NCBI GenBank assembly: GCA_001986395.2
Contig: MQVO02000001.1
Span: 496,001-560,000 of the forward strand
From: Irpex lacteus
Lineage: Eukaryota; Basidiomycota; Agaricomycetes; Polyporales; Irpicaceae
Reading direction: 5' to 3'
DNA: 64,000 nt
Part shown: positions 45,706-57,482 of the stretch, piece after piece
How positions within the stretch are numbered: position 1 is the first letter of the stretch
Layout of the letters: each line of letters begins with the position of its first letter
Made by a program: the position numbers and the translations under genes
Notes under the pieces: model-generated
Told to the model about the DNA's origin: nothing
What the model saw: the letters and a program-made list of their open reading frames with translations, nothing else
Databases searched by the model: none

Positions 45706-46710
45706 CGTCTGTAGATCTGCTCTTTTTCCCCATTGACACGGTCAAGACGCGTCTGCAGTCGTCACAAGGGTTTCTGAAAGCAGGAGGGTTCAAGGGGATA
45801 TACAATGGCGTCGGAAGTGTCATAGTCGGCAGTGCGCCTGGAGGTATGTCGTGTGGCGTCCTGAACATATGGAAGGATTGACGGAAAGTTGAAGTATAGC
45901 TGCTCTGTTTTTCTGCACGTATGATACTCTCAAGCAACACTCGCCTCTCCCCGCACATCTGGCTTCTCTGACGCATATGCTGGCCGCGTCCGCTGGCGAA
46001 GTGGTGCGTCACCACGCTTCGCAAATGTAGTCGCACACCTGACAGGCCTAGCATTCAACGTACATGTAGACAGCATGTCTTGTACGTGTGCCGACAGAAG
46101 TCATCAAAACGCGAATGCAGACCGCAAGCTATGGCAGTCAAGCGCAGTCTTCGCTCTCTGCCGCAGGACTCGTCCTTCATCATGAAGGCATTCGTGGATT
46201 TTATCGAGGATTCGGGATAACCATCATGAGAGAGGTGAGCTTGCAACGTAATATATTATCCTGGTCGGCCTCTCACCCATGTCACCCTAGATTCCGTTCA
46301 CGTCACTGCAATTCCCGCTCTACGAATGGCTCAAGCTTCGACTATCCAAGACAATAGGCGGAAGAAAACTCTACGCACACGAGGCAGCAGTATGTGGTAG
46401 TGTAGCAGGCGGCTTTGCCGCCGCCGCGACGACCCCCCTAGACGTGCTCAAAACGCGTATCATGCTCGATATCAAAGTACGCTTCCATAAACGTAATCCG
46501 TCATCTAGCTGATCGTTGATCTTGACTGCGCAGAGCACCTCTCAAGAGAAGAAACTATCTATACTCAGCAGATTCGCCTCGATATACAAAACTGAAGGTC
46601 TCGGTGCTCTGTTTGCGGGAGTCGTACCACGGACGATGTGGATATCTGCTGGCGGTGCGGTGTTCCTGGGGGTATATGAGTGGGCAGTGCATGGCCTGGC
46701 CGGATACTAA
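45583..46710 (+). CDS. PET8: Mitochondrial S-adenosylmethionine carrier
   Basis: This is a mitochondrial carrier family protein that exchanges cytosolic SAM for matrix S-adenosylhomocysteine. The start at 45583 is [19 protein letters not shown], then an intron, then [20 protein letters not shown] with the first PxD/ExxK/R signature. The second repeat has [20 protein letters not shown] and the third [41 protein letters not shown] is the typical end of SAM carriers. The stop is TAA at 46708-46710. About 270 residues and six exons fit the family. The promoter and first exon were copied to 42680-42890, where they decayed. The assignment to the SAM transporter subfamily rests on the C-terminal block. 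Confidence 0.88.
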
Positions 46711-46953
46711 TCCCACTAGTATCACCACGTAGCGTATGATCATTGCGCATAGATTTTGATACATTTAGTCACTGCTAATATACGATAGAGAATTCTCAGC
46801 TCATACTCATACTTAACGAAGATGTACAGCAAGATGGAGAATTATGAAACACGGATGTGGGTCATGGGTATCTGGTCATGGGTATCTGGTAAGGTAAGGT
46901 ATCCAATCAAATCTGAGATGGACGAACAGAGTAGTGAACAGGGTAGTGCATGC

Positions 46954-49150
46954 CTATGACGACTGTTCAGAAACTGAGGCCGGTAGTTGACCATCAGTCG
47001 GCTTGGGACCTAACTTGAGTATAACCCGCGGAAGTTTCTTCGTAGCCTCCGTCGACGACTGTTCATCCGCCGAGCTCTCTACAGTCTTCATCTCGCCCCT
47101 AGCAGCAGCCGGTTTCTCTTTCTCCTTCGCCTTGGACTTTGGCTTCGCGACACGTTTGGTTGTAGTGGCGGCCTTGGACGGGGCGGCCAGTTCATTCGGA
47201 GGAGTTGCGGTACCTCCTTTTGTCCTGTCTCGGAGAGACATAGACATGGGTGGGGCAACTGGTTGAGCTGGAGGGGCGTTGCCCGCTATTGATGCTAGTA
47301 TCTCGACTGTGCGCTCGATCCATGGGAGAGGTGGTGCGTTGGTATTGAGCGACGTTCTACCACCGCGTCGTTTCTTCGTCGCTTTTTCAAGCTGTTGAAG
47401 AATTAGTCGTCAATGATATTATTTAGAGATGATTAGTAAGTTGATTATTTCCGTACCAATGTTAAACTCTCTTCGCTCCACCACTCAGGCGAGTAAGGAA
47501 GGCCAGAAAGGCCAGAGATATGCGCTAACGCGCCGCTCGTGAGAGCTCTATCGCTGTATCCTCCCTCCAATACACTGATGATGCGTCCATTCGCTACCTT
47601 GTCCGCGAACGCTCGTGCATCTTGTGCGAAGCGGTGATAGAAACCGACTGGGACTTTGCGACCGTGGCGGGACATGGACTCGTACTCGTGTTCGCATGCG
47701 TCAAAGCCACAGCTGCAATGCGCGTGCTTATGGTCAGTTCACACAGCGAATGTCAAACGTTCATTTGAAGTACCTGATGAATACCAAAACGTTGTCTGAG
47801 TCGCTTGGTTTGCCCTTCGCAGTCTCTTGTATGAAGGATGCAGCTCGTTCGAATATTCTGGAGTACCGTTTCTCGTAGAGCTCGGTCCAGAAGTGTTGTT
47901 CTGATGAGTATGGCAGTAGGTGTATGTTTTCCACGTATTGGCCGTGGGGACCATGGATCGCAACAGACGCTGCTTGCACTAATTCCGGTTTACCATCCTA
48001 TATAGTAGAGACGACGTGAAGCCGTTAACTATGCGTATGAGGATAGGAAGGTGACGACATACCTCACATGGGTAGGACAGAATATCGTGTAAACTGCCGT
48101 AGAAGACTTGTAAACCAGGCTTTCCAGGAGGCGCGCCGTAAGATTCTTCAAGCTGCTGTCGGTAGGTCTCTTCGTTTATTTGCCACACGAGAGACTGAGT
48201 GCCGTTTCCGTGGTGAAGGTCGATGTCGAAGATGACAATACGGGTTATTCCGTGCTTCAGGTGGGCTTAATATAGACGATAAGTTAGGAAAATCAGGAAA
48301 ATTTGAAGCGATGGTACTGAATTTACCGTGAGCTGCTCCGACTACGACGTTGTTGACGAAGCAAAATCCGCTTGGAGTATCCTATTAGTACTTCAGATCG
48401 CGAAGAATGTTTAGTTCTTCGTAATACCGATACTCACCTCTCCACAATGGTGACCAGGTGGTCTAACTGCTACGAAACTGCTGCGACTGGCCTTGGGCTG
48501 ATCGTTTGCAGGATCAGGTACAGCAGTTCGGGAGTTCGTTATTACCGTATCAACCGCTTCACAGACGGTCGCAAGAGCCCCCTGTATCGCATCCATTGAC
48601 GTTGGACACACTGCACTAGCAGTTAGACTGAAAATGGGACACAACAGATCATAATATCGCACATACGGTACAAATCGCCTTGTGACATCCCAGAAGGGAT
48701 CTCCGTCCCGTCGCTTGCAATTTTATCTCTGCTTTCTTTGGCCCACTTGACGAGGTTCTCGAGATAAACGTCTCCCTCAATATCTCCATGAACAAATTTC
48801 ACGGCGGGATTATTTAGGACGTTAAGAATCGCGCTACTCTTTACAACGTGAAGAGGTAGCCGCAGTGATGGATATGTGACCTTGCTGCCAATCCCAAGGC
48901 GTTCCATCGCTGCGGTTAACTCGTCCGCTGTTGAGAGCTCCGGATCTGTCTTCGTTGCCCCTGAAGTCGGGTCTGTTGAGATGACTTCTTCGCACCTTGC
49001 GAGTGCGGCTGCTAGTCCTATGTTAACAGCACGCAGTCGCTCCGGCCTTTCCACCACATTGGATGTATCCTTCGACCTTATGAACTGGTGCTTCAAGCAC
49101 GCGTCTTGCAGAAGTATTGTGGTCGGCGCATGAGAACCTGATTCCGTCAT
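46954..49150 (-). CDS. Class II histone deacetylase, Hos3-like
   Basis: The enzyme removes acetyl groups from lysines. The chosen start at 49150 is MTESGSHAPTTILLQDACLK; an upstream ATG at 49195 is in frame, but the intervening bases contain a possible TTTCAG acceptor. VERPERLRAVNIGLAAALAR is the usual HDAC entry motif. The active site has VRPPGHHCGE (tandem His), FCFVNNVVVGAAH, IVIFDIDLHHGNGTQS (zinc Asp and His) and SCGFDACEHE (second zinc Asp). ISVLEGGYS is the substrate-tunnel glycine/tyrosine motif. The C-terminus is a Lys/Ala-rich tail ending LPASVSEQSS at 46954-46956. All catalytic residues are present, and the long tail with PPLPWIERTVEIL is Hos3-like. Confidence 0.9.
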
Positions 49151-49195
49151 GAATGCTACTAGACTGAAATCATTGCGAGCGGAGCGAGCAAACAT

Positions 49196-50608
49196 TGACT
49201 TACACGTGATTTTGCCTGGGTCTGGCGTTTTGACACTTTCTGGCGTCTATTTCGTCGTTCGAAGCGCTTAATTCCGTTTCTTCGTATCGCCTTAAGTCCA
49301 TATTGTACAGCGTCTTTTCGTCTTTTTTTGCATCTCAAGTTGTTTCAAGACAGGTAATGCATTATCTGCAAATTTCTTGATTTTTTCTGTCTACGTTCAA
49401 TATGCTTTTCAGAGAGTGTAGTCGTCAGCCCAGGTGCAGGCCGCGCGTCCTCCCTGTCACGTCACCTCACCACGAGTCATGGTTAACGTTGTCACAGAAA
49501 GTAACGTTAGCAGCTGCTGCCATGGCCAGTGCCGGTTCGATGCGCACTGTCACGGTACATTGTAAGGTACGGTATTTAAATTTATAAGACTTCAAGGCGA
49601 CGACTAATCTGAGGCACAAGGGTAGAGGCTGATCTACCCCGTTTCCGAGCCTACGATCATTGGAGAACTGATCTACTAGTAGCTGCAACTACATACTGTA
49701 CCCCGGCGAGCCTACGAGCCGCTGGCCTCAAACAGGTCAAGCTCCCGGTTTATACAAGCTGGACTCACCTGTAAGTACATGTGTATAGTGTCGATTGCAT
49801 TGATATACTCATACTACTGGTATACCTATAGATGAGAAAGATGCTGTCAGGGCATGACTTAAGTAATGGGACGGCACTCTGTGCCCGCCTGACTCAATGA
49901 GTCAACCATGGCTATAAAGACGTTTCACTTTCGCAGGCACAGTAAGTACTAACTGTGCCGTTGTAACTGCCTTCGGCCAGCAGACGCACCTCGCAGTTTG
50001 CCCTCAAGGCTGTCATTACTACTCAGGCAAATCTCCGCCACATAAGTACCTGGTATCATCTTCTGGCATCAATCTTCGATACTCTGCGACTTACGTTTGA
50101 AGTAGCAGTCGAGTAGCAGACTATATTGTCATTATTCACCCAAATAGACTCGTGTACTGCTGGCAGTGTAGATTAAGTCTTTCAAAATTTTGAAGTCGAT
50201 CGACTTCCACGAGGGGCGCCGGGGAGTACTACTAATTGAATTAGTCCTGCCATTAATATTGAAGGCCATAGGTTGGAAAGAATCTTCTACGTCCACTGTA
50301 CTAGTACGAAAACCCGAGGACCATATTACTCAGCAGCAACGACTAGTTATGTCAATCATGTCACGTCTCACAGATGGATGGTATTAAGTACTGCTCACAC
50401 CTAGCCAAGGAGATCCATGAGAATGCTGAAATTTGGCCCGCCCGACGCAACTGAGACTCCTCGCTCCGCTCGCACACCCGGTACGTACCGGATCCATATT
50501 ATATCTTGGTAAGTAATCTGCCACATAAGCAAGTTAACCTACCCGTCTAATCACCAGTAAAGAAACAGGTGTTTCGGTTAGACAAACTTGTTAGAGCTCC
50601 AGAGTCCA
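49196..50608. other. Intergenic region left of the transposon
   Basis: About 1.4 kb without a supported gene. Sequence composition changes little, and no further inverted repeat was noticed. Confidence 0.4.
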
Positions 50609-50617
50609 AACCGAACG
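50609..50617 (+). repeat. Target-site duplication, left copy (AACCGAACG)
   Basis: The nine bases before the left inverted repeat are identical to those after the right one (54297-54305), as made by Mutator-type transposition. Confidence 0.85.
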
Positions 50618-50731
50618 ACTTGACGTTGATGGCCCACTGGAAACGTCGGCAGCCGAGCGCTCGGCACAAGCCGATAGCGTGGCTACTTGATGCGGTTGAC
50701 GGCGGGGCGCCGGCGACATGGCGCACATACT
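50618..50731 (+). repeat. Left terminal inverted repeat of the MULE
   Basis: This 114-bp end is GC-rich, with a nested CCGAGCGCTCGG palindrome at its centre. It is the exact reverse complement of 54183-54296. Confidence 0.92.
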
Positions 50732-50836
50732 TAGAGATGCTCGTCGCCGTCGCAGTCGTTCAACGCGCACCATGTCGAAATTTATATTGACTAGTATTTG
50801 TTTGTACAATAAAAGAAACAAAGAAATAGAGATAAA

Positions 50837-53800
50837 TTAAGTATCAACACCTGAAGCAGAAGCACCAGGCTGAGGGCTCGACGACGAACGGAAGTGATAC
50901 CCTATGAGGTGTGTCGGTATAGACTTACGGTCGTTACGCTTCCCATTAGTAACGCCCATAGTACGTCGGCCCTCGTGTTTCTGGACGTCTTGTGCAAGTT
51001 CGGTGGCAGTGCGCAACTTCGGCGCGATACGCTCGAGCCAATTCCAATTGCCCTTTTCGATTTGATGGTCCAAGGTGTCTGCCAGGTAGCGCAACAAGGA
51101 CGCCTTCTGCTTGATCTTCTCATGCGGTTCGTCGTCAATCTGGTGGTTCCGAGCCAGTGTGAGTGATATAGTAAGACCAGAGCCTGAGTGAACTTACATC
51201 AAACCCTGCCCCGCCTCCTGCTCTCGTGCGCATCAACCCGTCATGTCCTGTGGGAGCTGCCTTATTGGGAGATGGATGGATGGGGCCGGGACTTGAGGTA
51301 GGGGTCCTATCGAGAATATCATCGACTTCGGCATCGGAATCTTCAAGCCACGGGCGATCAGCATTATTTTCGGGTGGATCTGCAACGGCGCCCTCGATCG
51401 GTACAGTGTAGAAGGGGAGTTTGTTGTGTCTAATGACTGTTGTCCACCAGCGTGAATCGACGGGGCCCACGGCCTGAACAAGATGCTTGCAGAGAAGATT
51501 GGCGTGATACTTCTGTGCGCCACAGTCACAGGTCCATTTGGCGACATTGGTGTTGTAGGTACCGTGGATCGGCGCTTTTAATAATCGGATCCACGCTCCC
51601 TTGAACGCAACTTGCATGTGTGTAAGGGTCCTATAGCGACCGCCTCCACGTTCGAATAATAAATTTCGTAGAGTAAAGCGGTAGGGTGGGATTGCGCGGG
51701 TAATGATAACATATGTTGCCAGATCCAGAGGTGGCCGATTGAACGATCTGAGTACCAGGCGCTTCAAGTTGCGCCACAAAGCCTCTACCATCATCGTCGT
51801 TCGGTGGACAGGAATGGATGTGGAGTGTGCGGACCGTGCCCATAGGGGCCAGCGTTCGGCGCGATACCATGAGTTCCAGAGGTATGCCCAAACTTCGCAC
51901 AGGTTATTCCGTGAGCAATGAGTATACATCTCTGTAACTGCATCGCGCCGGATCAACTCAGCGCTTCTAGCCTGGCCGTGTCGTTCTGGTAGGAGTGAGT
52001 GTTGAGAGGCGTGCTTGGCAAATAATCGAAGAATAGTGAGGCGGTGAGCTGGCGGGCAGAACTCATATTTCACGTCCTTGCTCTTTTCACCGCGTTCTGT
52101 AAGTGGGACTTCCTCTGCATCATCGAGATTGGTTGGATTTTGTTCAAACCTGAATATCTCATGACGGATATCCTCTTCATCTCCGAATACTCCGTCATCA
52201 CTGTTATCACTCATCCAGCCGTCGTCTCCTTCATTTGTGATTCCAGTATCCTTCTCCTCAGCGAATAAGTCATAGCCCTCAGCGGCAGCCTTGTTCCAGA
52301 AAGTGTCTTCGTCAGAATCGGACCCTTCGTCAGGGTCAGGGTCAGGGTCCACCGGTGGACGAGCGGGAATCTTGATCTTCGAGAGTGCAGGAGTGATCGG
52401 AAGAGTACGACCCTTGAAGATAAATCGCAGTCGTGCAAGTGGCTTCTCTGGTGGTGGAGGAATCTATGGATCTCATCAGTACCAATTTGTCGATAGAAGT
52501 CAGCTCAATTTACGTTACTATTAGCGGCTTGTTGCGCCTTGGGTACAAATGTCTCATCAATAAATGAGAATTCCTTGTGCGCAGCAGCTGGATCGTAGGG
52601 TGCAGGAGTCTCCTTACTCCGAGAGAGACGCTGCTTCAGAGCACGGAGTGCATGCCAAAAGCAGAGCTGATGCTTTGCTCGAGGCCAGACGGCTCGCATC
52701 GCGTTGATCTCCGACCAATCTTTATCCGAAAGAGTATACTCAGGGTTAACACCGAGTTTACGAAGCTGCTCAAGGAAGCTCTTCAGGGTCACTTCCTTGG
52801 CAGTTTTTCCGGCCTGATCTGACATCTGGACCATACAGTATGCAAGCGGAATTCCAGAACCCTTCACGCCTGATACAGCAGCAAAAAGTTCGCAGTTACT
52901 GCCATTGGTCCCAACTAAATATTGCTGTAAGCCAATGTGTAGCCATTACGGAAAGATACTCACACGTCGAGTCCATCGCTAGCTCACGCGTACTCTTCCC
53001 GCAGCTCTCCATGAAGTCCTTGACTTGAAACGCAACAACTCGCACTCCCGGAGCCGGTGTGACGTCGAGTAATGCCGCCTGATGCTCATCTCCGCGCTTC
53101 GCAATGAACTCACGCGCCGAGTCAATGGGATCAGCTGCAAGCTTCCATTCCTGCCGGCTGATTACGTTCCAATAGTAGTATACCGACTTCTCCTTGAAAT
53201 TGACGTCGATGGCATCCACGCTATTGGTTGCCGCCTCCTCGCGCAGTATATGCTGCCAAATCTGGCGCGAATTTATTTGTCAGTAATAAGTATTGATAGA
53301 ATACAAGAGATACTTACCTGATTCGGGGTCTGATTGCGTGCATTCTCTTCGATGTATGTTTTCCACTTATCTGGTAGGCTTAAATCGAGATATGCTGGGT
53401 GATGAGATTCATGGCCGATCTTGACAGTCAATACGGGGCTTGTTGGCGAGACGGTGACGAAAAGCCATCCGCTGCACGGAAACCGGTCCATTCTCCTTGT
53501 ATCTCGACTCTTCCCCTTGGGTATCTTTGCTTTCTTCTCTCGTCCATCTGACTGTGCGCAGCTGAAACCAAAAACTACGTCCCCAGTTCGAACTCGTGTC
53601 CGAGTATTCTCATATCTATAATGACCGAGATTTAATAGTGTTCAGGGTCATCAAGTGCTTTACTTACATCCAGCGCCACGATGTTTTCTCTCCGATCAAC
53701 TTTACGAGAGCCTCGGCCCTATCACGGGCACTCTGAGTGACAGGTGCCACTGCACTGCAATCGACACGGGCTGCAAACTTGAACGCATCCGCGGCGTTTG

Positions 53801-54065
53801 GGTCCGCACAACTGCCTAAACGGGAAAGGAAGTCGTCCATTGAGGTAACGGGGGTGTCGGAGTCGATTTCCCATGCGTGCTCGTCATCTTCGCCTTCAGA
53901 AGCATCGCGCTGTCGCTTGCGGCGCTGATATTCTTTGTCTTCATCCATACAAGCCGCACACTTGCTTGTCAGCTCGCCTTTCTTGCCTCCCCTACTGTCC
54001 TTCTGTCTTATCTTGAATTGATCTGGCGACTTTTCGACACCACAGCGGATGCATATCTTCCCCAT
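50837..54065 (-). CDS. MULE transposase with SWIM zinc finger
   Basis: The start at 54065 is MGKICIRCGVEKSPDQFKIR, with CxxC and a second CxxC (CAACMDE), a small zinc-binding head; an upstream in-frame ATG at 54101 is possible. The middle part has GSNCELFAAVSGVKGSGIPL, then YTLSDKDWSEINAMRAVWPR and KHQLCFWHALRALKQRL, the MULE catalytic region, with an acidic residue in SDKD and the CFWHA motif. Near the C-terminus WTCDCGAQKYHANLLCKHLV is a CxCx(n)CxH SWIM finger. After a last intron the protein ends PGASASGVDT at 50837-50839. Seven or so exons are open, so the transposase is probably functional. It would excise and insert elements sharing the 114-bp ends. Confidence 0.85.
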
Positions 54066-54182
54066 TATGGCTGGTCGTGCTGAGCAGACTTGCTCACTCA
54101 AAACTCGATCATATTTTTCACTGAATTGATTGAATTTACTTTCTAGGTAATGCGATCACTACGACCATCCCGCCTGAGCTCC

Positions 54183-54296
54183 AGTATGTGCGCCATGTCG
54201 CCGGCGCCCCGCCGTCAACCGCATCAAGTAGCCACGCTATCGGCTTGTGCCGAGCGCTCGGCTGCCGACGTTTCCAGTGGGCCATCAACGTCAAGT
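54183..54296 (-). repeat. Right terminal inverted repeat of the MULE
   Basis: This is the exact reverse complement of 50618-50731. It lies upstream of the transposase start and therefore likely carries the transposase promoter. Confidence 0.92.
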
Positions 54297-54305
54297 AACC
54301 GAACG
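54297..54305 (+). repeat. Target-site duplication, right copy (AACCGAACG)
   Basis: Identical to 50609-50617. Confidence 0.85.
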
Positions 54306-54620
54306 CGTTCATTAAACGACGGTTACGTCACGTGGTGTATTGCCCCTTTAGGAAACGCCGAATCATAAAGCAGCGGAGTCGTGCTTACTCGCCTTCACCT
54401 GCCATCGCGTTTCTTGCTGTTTGGAAAGTCGATTCGCTGTCATTCGAGTAACAACAGATACAGATAAAGGTGCTATAGAAAGCCTTCTGTGTCAGACCAA
54501 TTGGTGCGTTCTGAAGCTATAATTCACCGCTTATTACGCAGCTCATATTGTGGCGTTTGGCAGCCGCATAGGACTACGACTAACGCCTCAAGACCACGAC
54601 CTCTTCATCTTCTATCTTTC

Positions 54621-57053
54621 ATGGATTCTGGTCCCTCTACGCATATCCACGATGAATTACAAACTGTGAGCACGAGTAGTGTTGGGCAGGCCGTCGAGAC
54701 CGTAGGAGAGTCTCGTACAGAGCCTACTATAGACCCATGTCGCGATGCAGGTGTAGGGTCCAGTTCAGCTATCATGGCGTTGGGGAACGATAGCGACGAG
54801 AGTATGCCCTCTCTAGGCACTATCTCAGACGACGAATCTCCTGTTTCTGCAACTCATCCACGCGGTAGTCTGCGAGGCGGCAGTCGTCCCACCTCGCGGA
54901 ACTCGCCTTTCCGAAGTGCCACCGGCGGTCCAAGGTTTGTCTCCAAACCTCATACACTGTCAGTTATCTATTTTGCTAATAACTACGGCTTTAGCTCACT
55001 CGACCGCGATGGCTATTCGAGTGATGGTAGCCTACCGTCAATGCAAACAGTGTCAGAGTCTTCGGACGACGGGCTCGAGGGAAGTACGTGGGGGTCGGAT
55101 GACGATGAAGAGGACGAGAGCGATGACCAGGAGGGTGATGAACCTCGGCGTAGATCGCCCACCCTTCCAGTTCCTCAACGTGAACGCCCGCGGAGACGAT
55201 TTCCAGACGAGCCAGAAGAGGACGACGACTGGATAGACGAGCCGGAGAACCCATTTGCCGGCTTCCTCGATCTTATTAGCAACAATACCGCTCTTGGAAC
55301 TGCCTTAGATAATGCTGCTGAAGCCCTGGGACTTAGCCGAGCAGAGTTGCCGCCGTTACCAGTTACGGACTCGCAGAGGCATCTATCTCCGGCGGCGTTA
55401 CTGCAAGCGATCGCTCAACAAATGCGCATGGCATTCGATCCTCATAACCAACCGCCCGAGCAACATGTGGATACACATCGTGCGGAGGTCATCCTCAAGG
55501 CCCTCGAAGAAGTCCCTACCACCCTCGTGTCTCGGTATGAGCAAATCAGAAAAGGCAGCGACGAGGATAACGACGAAGGATGTGCTATTTGTCGTGATAC
55601 GTATATCCTCGAACCTGATGATCCGTCTCTGCAACCTTCCGAGACTGAGCTGCTTTTGGACGAACTTCCCTTCCGTCTCTCCAAGATGCGCCCTGAACGC
55701 ATCCTCGCCTTCCCCTGTCAAGGCATGCACTTGTTCCACGCTGGGTGTCTTGGACCTTGGCTTTCCCGCAAGACGACCTGCCCGACATGCAGGTTTGATA
55801 TTGACCCCGATTCTTTGACTCTGCGCGGTCAACGGGATCCCATTAGCGGGAGGTCGCTGTCGAAACTGTGGGCTCCACCTCCAGGGAGGAAGTTCGTCAA
55901 GTGGTTGCAGAAAGAGGAGATTCGACGAGGTCACACGCATCATGACTACTCAGATCCTTGTGCGTAACTATGTCTTCTCTCAGAAGCTCTAGCATTTACT
56001 TACAATATGCTCTCATCAGCTACGGAGCCCCTCCCCATACCATCCCACTCAGACCGTGAAGAAGTGGACGAAGAGGGCTACTACGCAGGCTCAGACTCAG
56101 AAGACGAAGAATGGAACTCCGGACGGAACGAATCTCCACTCGAGTTGATTGGGAACCCGTTCTTCTCTACTGATCTCGGAAGCATGCCACCAAACGTAGC
56201 GCAATCCATGCTAGCGGCCTTGTCTATGTCAGCGGAACCGGCTATGGGAAACGAGTATGACGATGAGGACGACTACCCCGACCATCCTGAGATGGCTTTT
56301 GCGATGGACTACGACGAAGCGGCTGCTTTGTCCATGCTTGTACCTCCCTCGCAACAGCCTGTTCAGAATGGTGAAGCCGATGACGAAGATAGCGATAGCA
56401 CGGATGTTGATATGCCCCCACTCGCAGAAGTGTCGGACGATGAGGACGCATCACAGTCTTTGGAATCTGATAGCGAGGAGGAGGAAGAGGAGGAGGAAGA
56501 AGACGAGCCAGCTCCAAGGCGACCATTCGTAGAACGAGCAGGCAGGGCTTCGCTGAATCTTGAAAGGGACACGTTTGACGCAATCATGCGAGATAACCCA
56601 GAGATGTTCCGTGGCTTACCTGGTGGTCCTCCCGCCGCCGACGAGCCGAACCCTTCGCCACCAGAGACAAATATACCACCCAGTGTCGTGCCATCTACGA
56701 GTGGGACACCCTCAACTGCTTCACTACCTGGCCCTTTTGCACCTTCACTACCTAGCCCTTCTGCTCCTTCACTCCCTTCACCTCCTCCGGCAACCGAGAA
56801 TAGGTTGACCAGTCTTGGTACCGGACGTCTTCTCTCTCCGCTAGACCTTATGCGACGGACAGCGACTACCTCTCCGGCACAGTCGCCTATACCTGGACCC
56901 AGTGGCACCATTCAAGTACAAAGCGTACCCACAGAAGAACCGGTTGTTGCGCATTCGCCTTCGCCTTTGCGCGCGATCTTCCGCAATTTCACCCTGTGGC
57001 AGAGTCCGAGGCCGTCTCCTCCGCCTGAGTCCAGTTTGGATCATGTTGACTGA
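54621..57053 (+). CDS. RING-finger protein with acidic disordered regions
   Basis: This is a probable E3 ubiquitin ligase. The start at 54621 gives MDSGPSTHIHDELQ; an earlier ATG at 54489 is open but atypical. A probable intron with TTTAG acceptor lies at about 54935-54995 and is open in frame. An acidic Ser/Asp-rich region precedes the RING: GCAICRDTYILEP, then, after a long insert, FPCQGMHLFHAGCLGPWLSR and TTCPTCRFDIDP, giving a C3H2C3-type (RING-H2) finger. The intron after SDP joins to STEPLPIPSHSDREEVDEEG. The C-terminal half is low complexity with E/D and Pro/Ser runs (PSLPSP repeats) and ends SLDHVD at 57051-57053. The MULE inserted just upstream may affect its promoter. Confidence 0.82.
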
Positions 57054-57482
57054 GGAGGAGGAAGCAGATGGTTGTAACTTATTGGAGGTCTCGTCATGCG
57101 TGCCATGGAAAGAAGGAGAGCTATGTAAGTCGAACATTCGACGTTCATGGCTGCTTAGTATTATTCGGTTTGAATTTCGAGGGTTTGTTGCACATTTGCT
57201 TCCCGTCCGTCATCGCTATCCCAAACAACACAAATAATAGTGAACAAATGTAATGTATAGAACCTGTACATCAGCTGCACTTTTATCACAGTGAATATCG
57301 TCGAATTGCTCTTCACTGAAGGTGTTTTTGAATCTTTGTTTCCGGCTGCATCATTGGCCATCGTATTGATGGCGCTAAACATAAGATAACTGACTCTTCC
57401 AAGTAATTGTGGCTTCGTTACAAACGACCTCCTCGACTTCCACAAGGTCTTGCTCCCATTCACAACAAGCACGGTGAGAACC
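57054..57482. other. Intergenic region
   Basis: No gene is supported between the RING protein stop and the Sen54 start; both are on the plus strand. Confidence 0.4.

Larger units (their letters stand above)
50618..54296. mobile_element. Complete Mutator-like (MULE) DNA transposon, 3,679 bp
   Basis: The element has 114-bp terminal inverted repeats that are identical base for base (50618-50731 and 54183-54296), beginning ACTTGACGTTG. They are flanked by a perfect 9-bp duplication, AACCGAACG. A single intron-containing transposase gene occupies the interior on the minus strand. Identical repeats and an intact target duplication point to a recent insertion. It sits about 320 bp upstream of the RING-finger gene at 54621. 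Confidence 0.93.

Noticed and set aside
50569..50790. A short plus-strand gene of 73 codons with a homologous frame at 54150-54368
   Set aside because: Both frames lie in the transposon's inverted repeats, and their similarity is due to those repeats.
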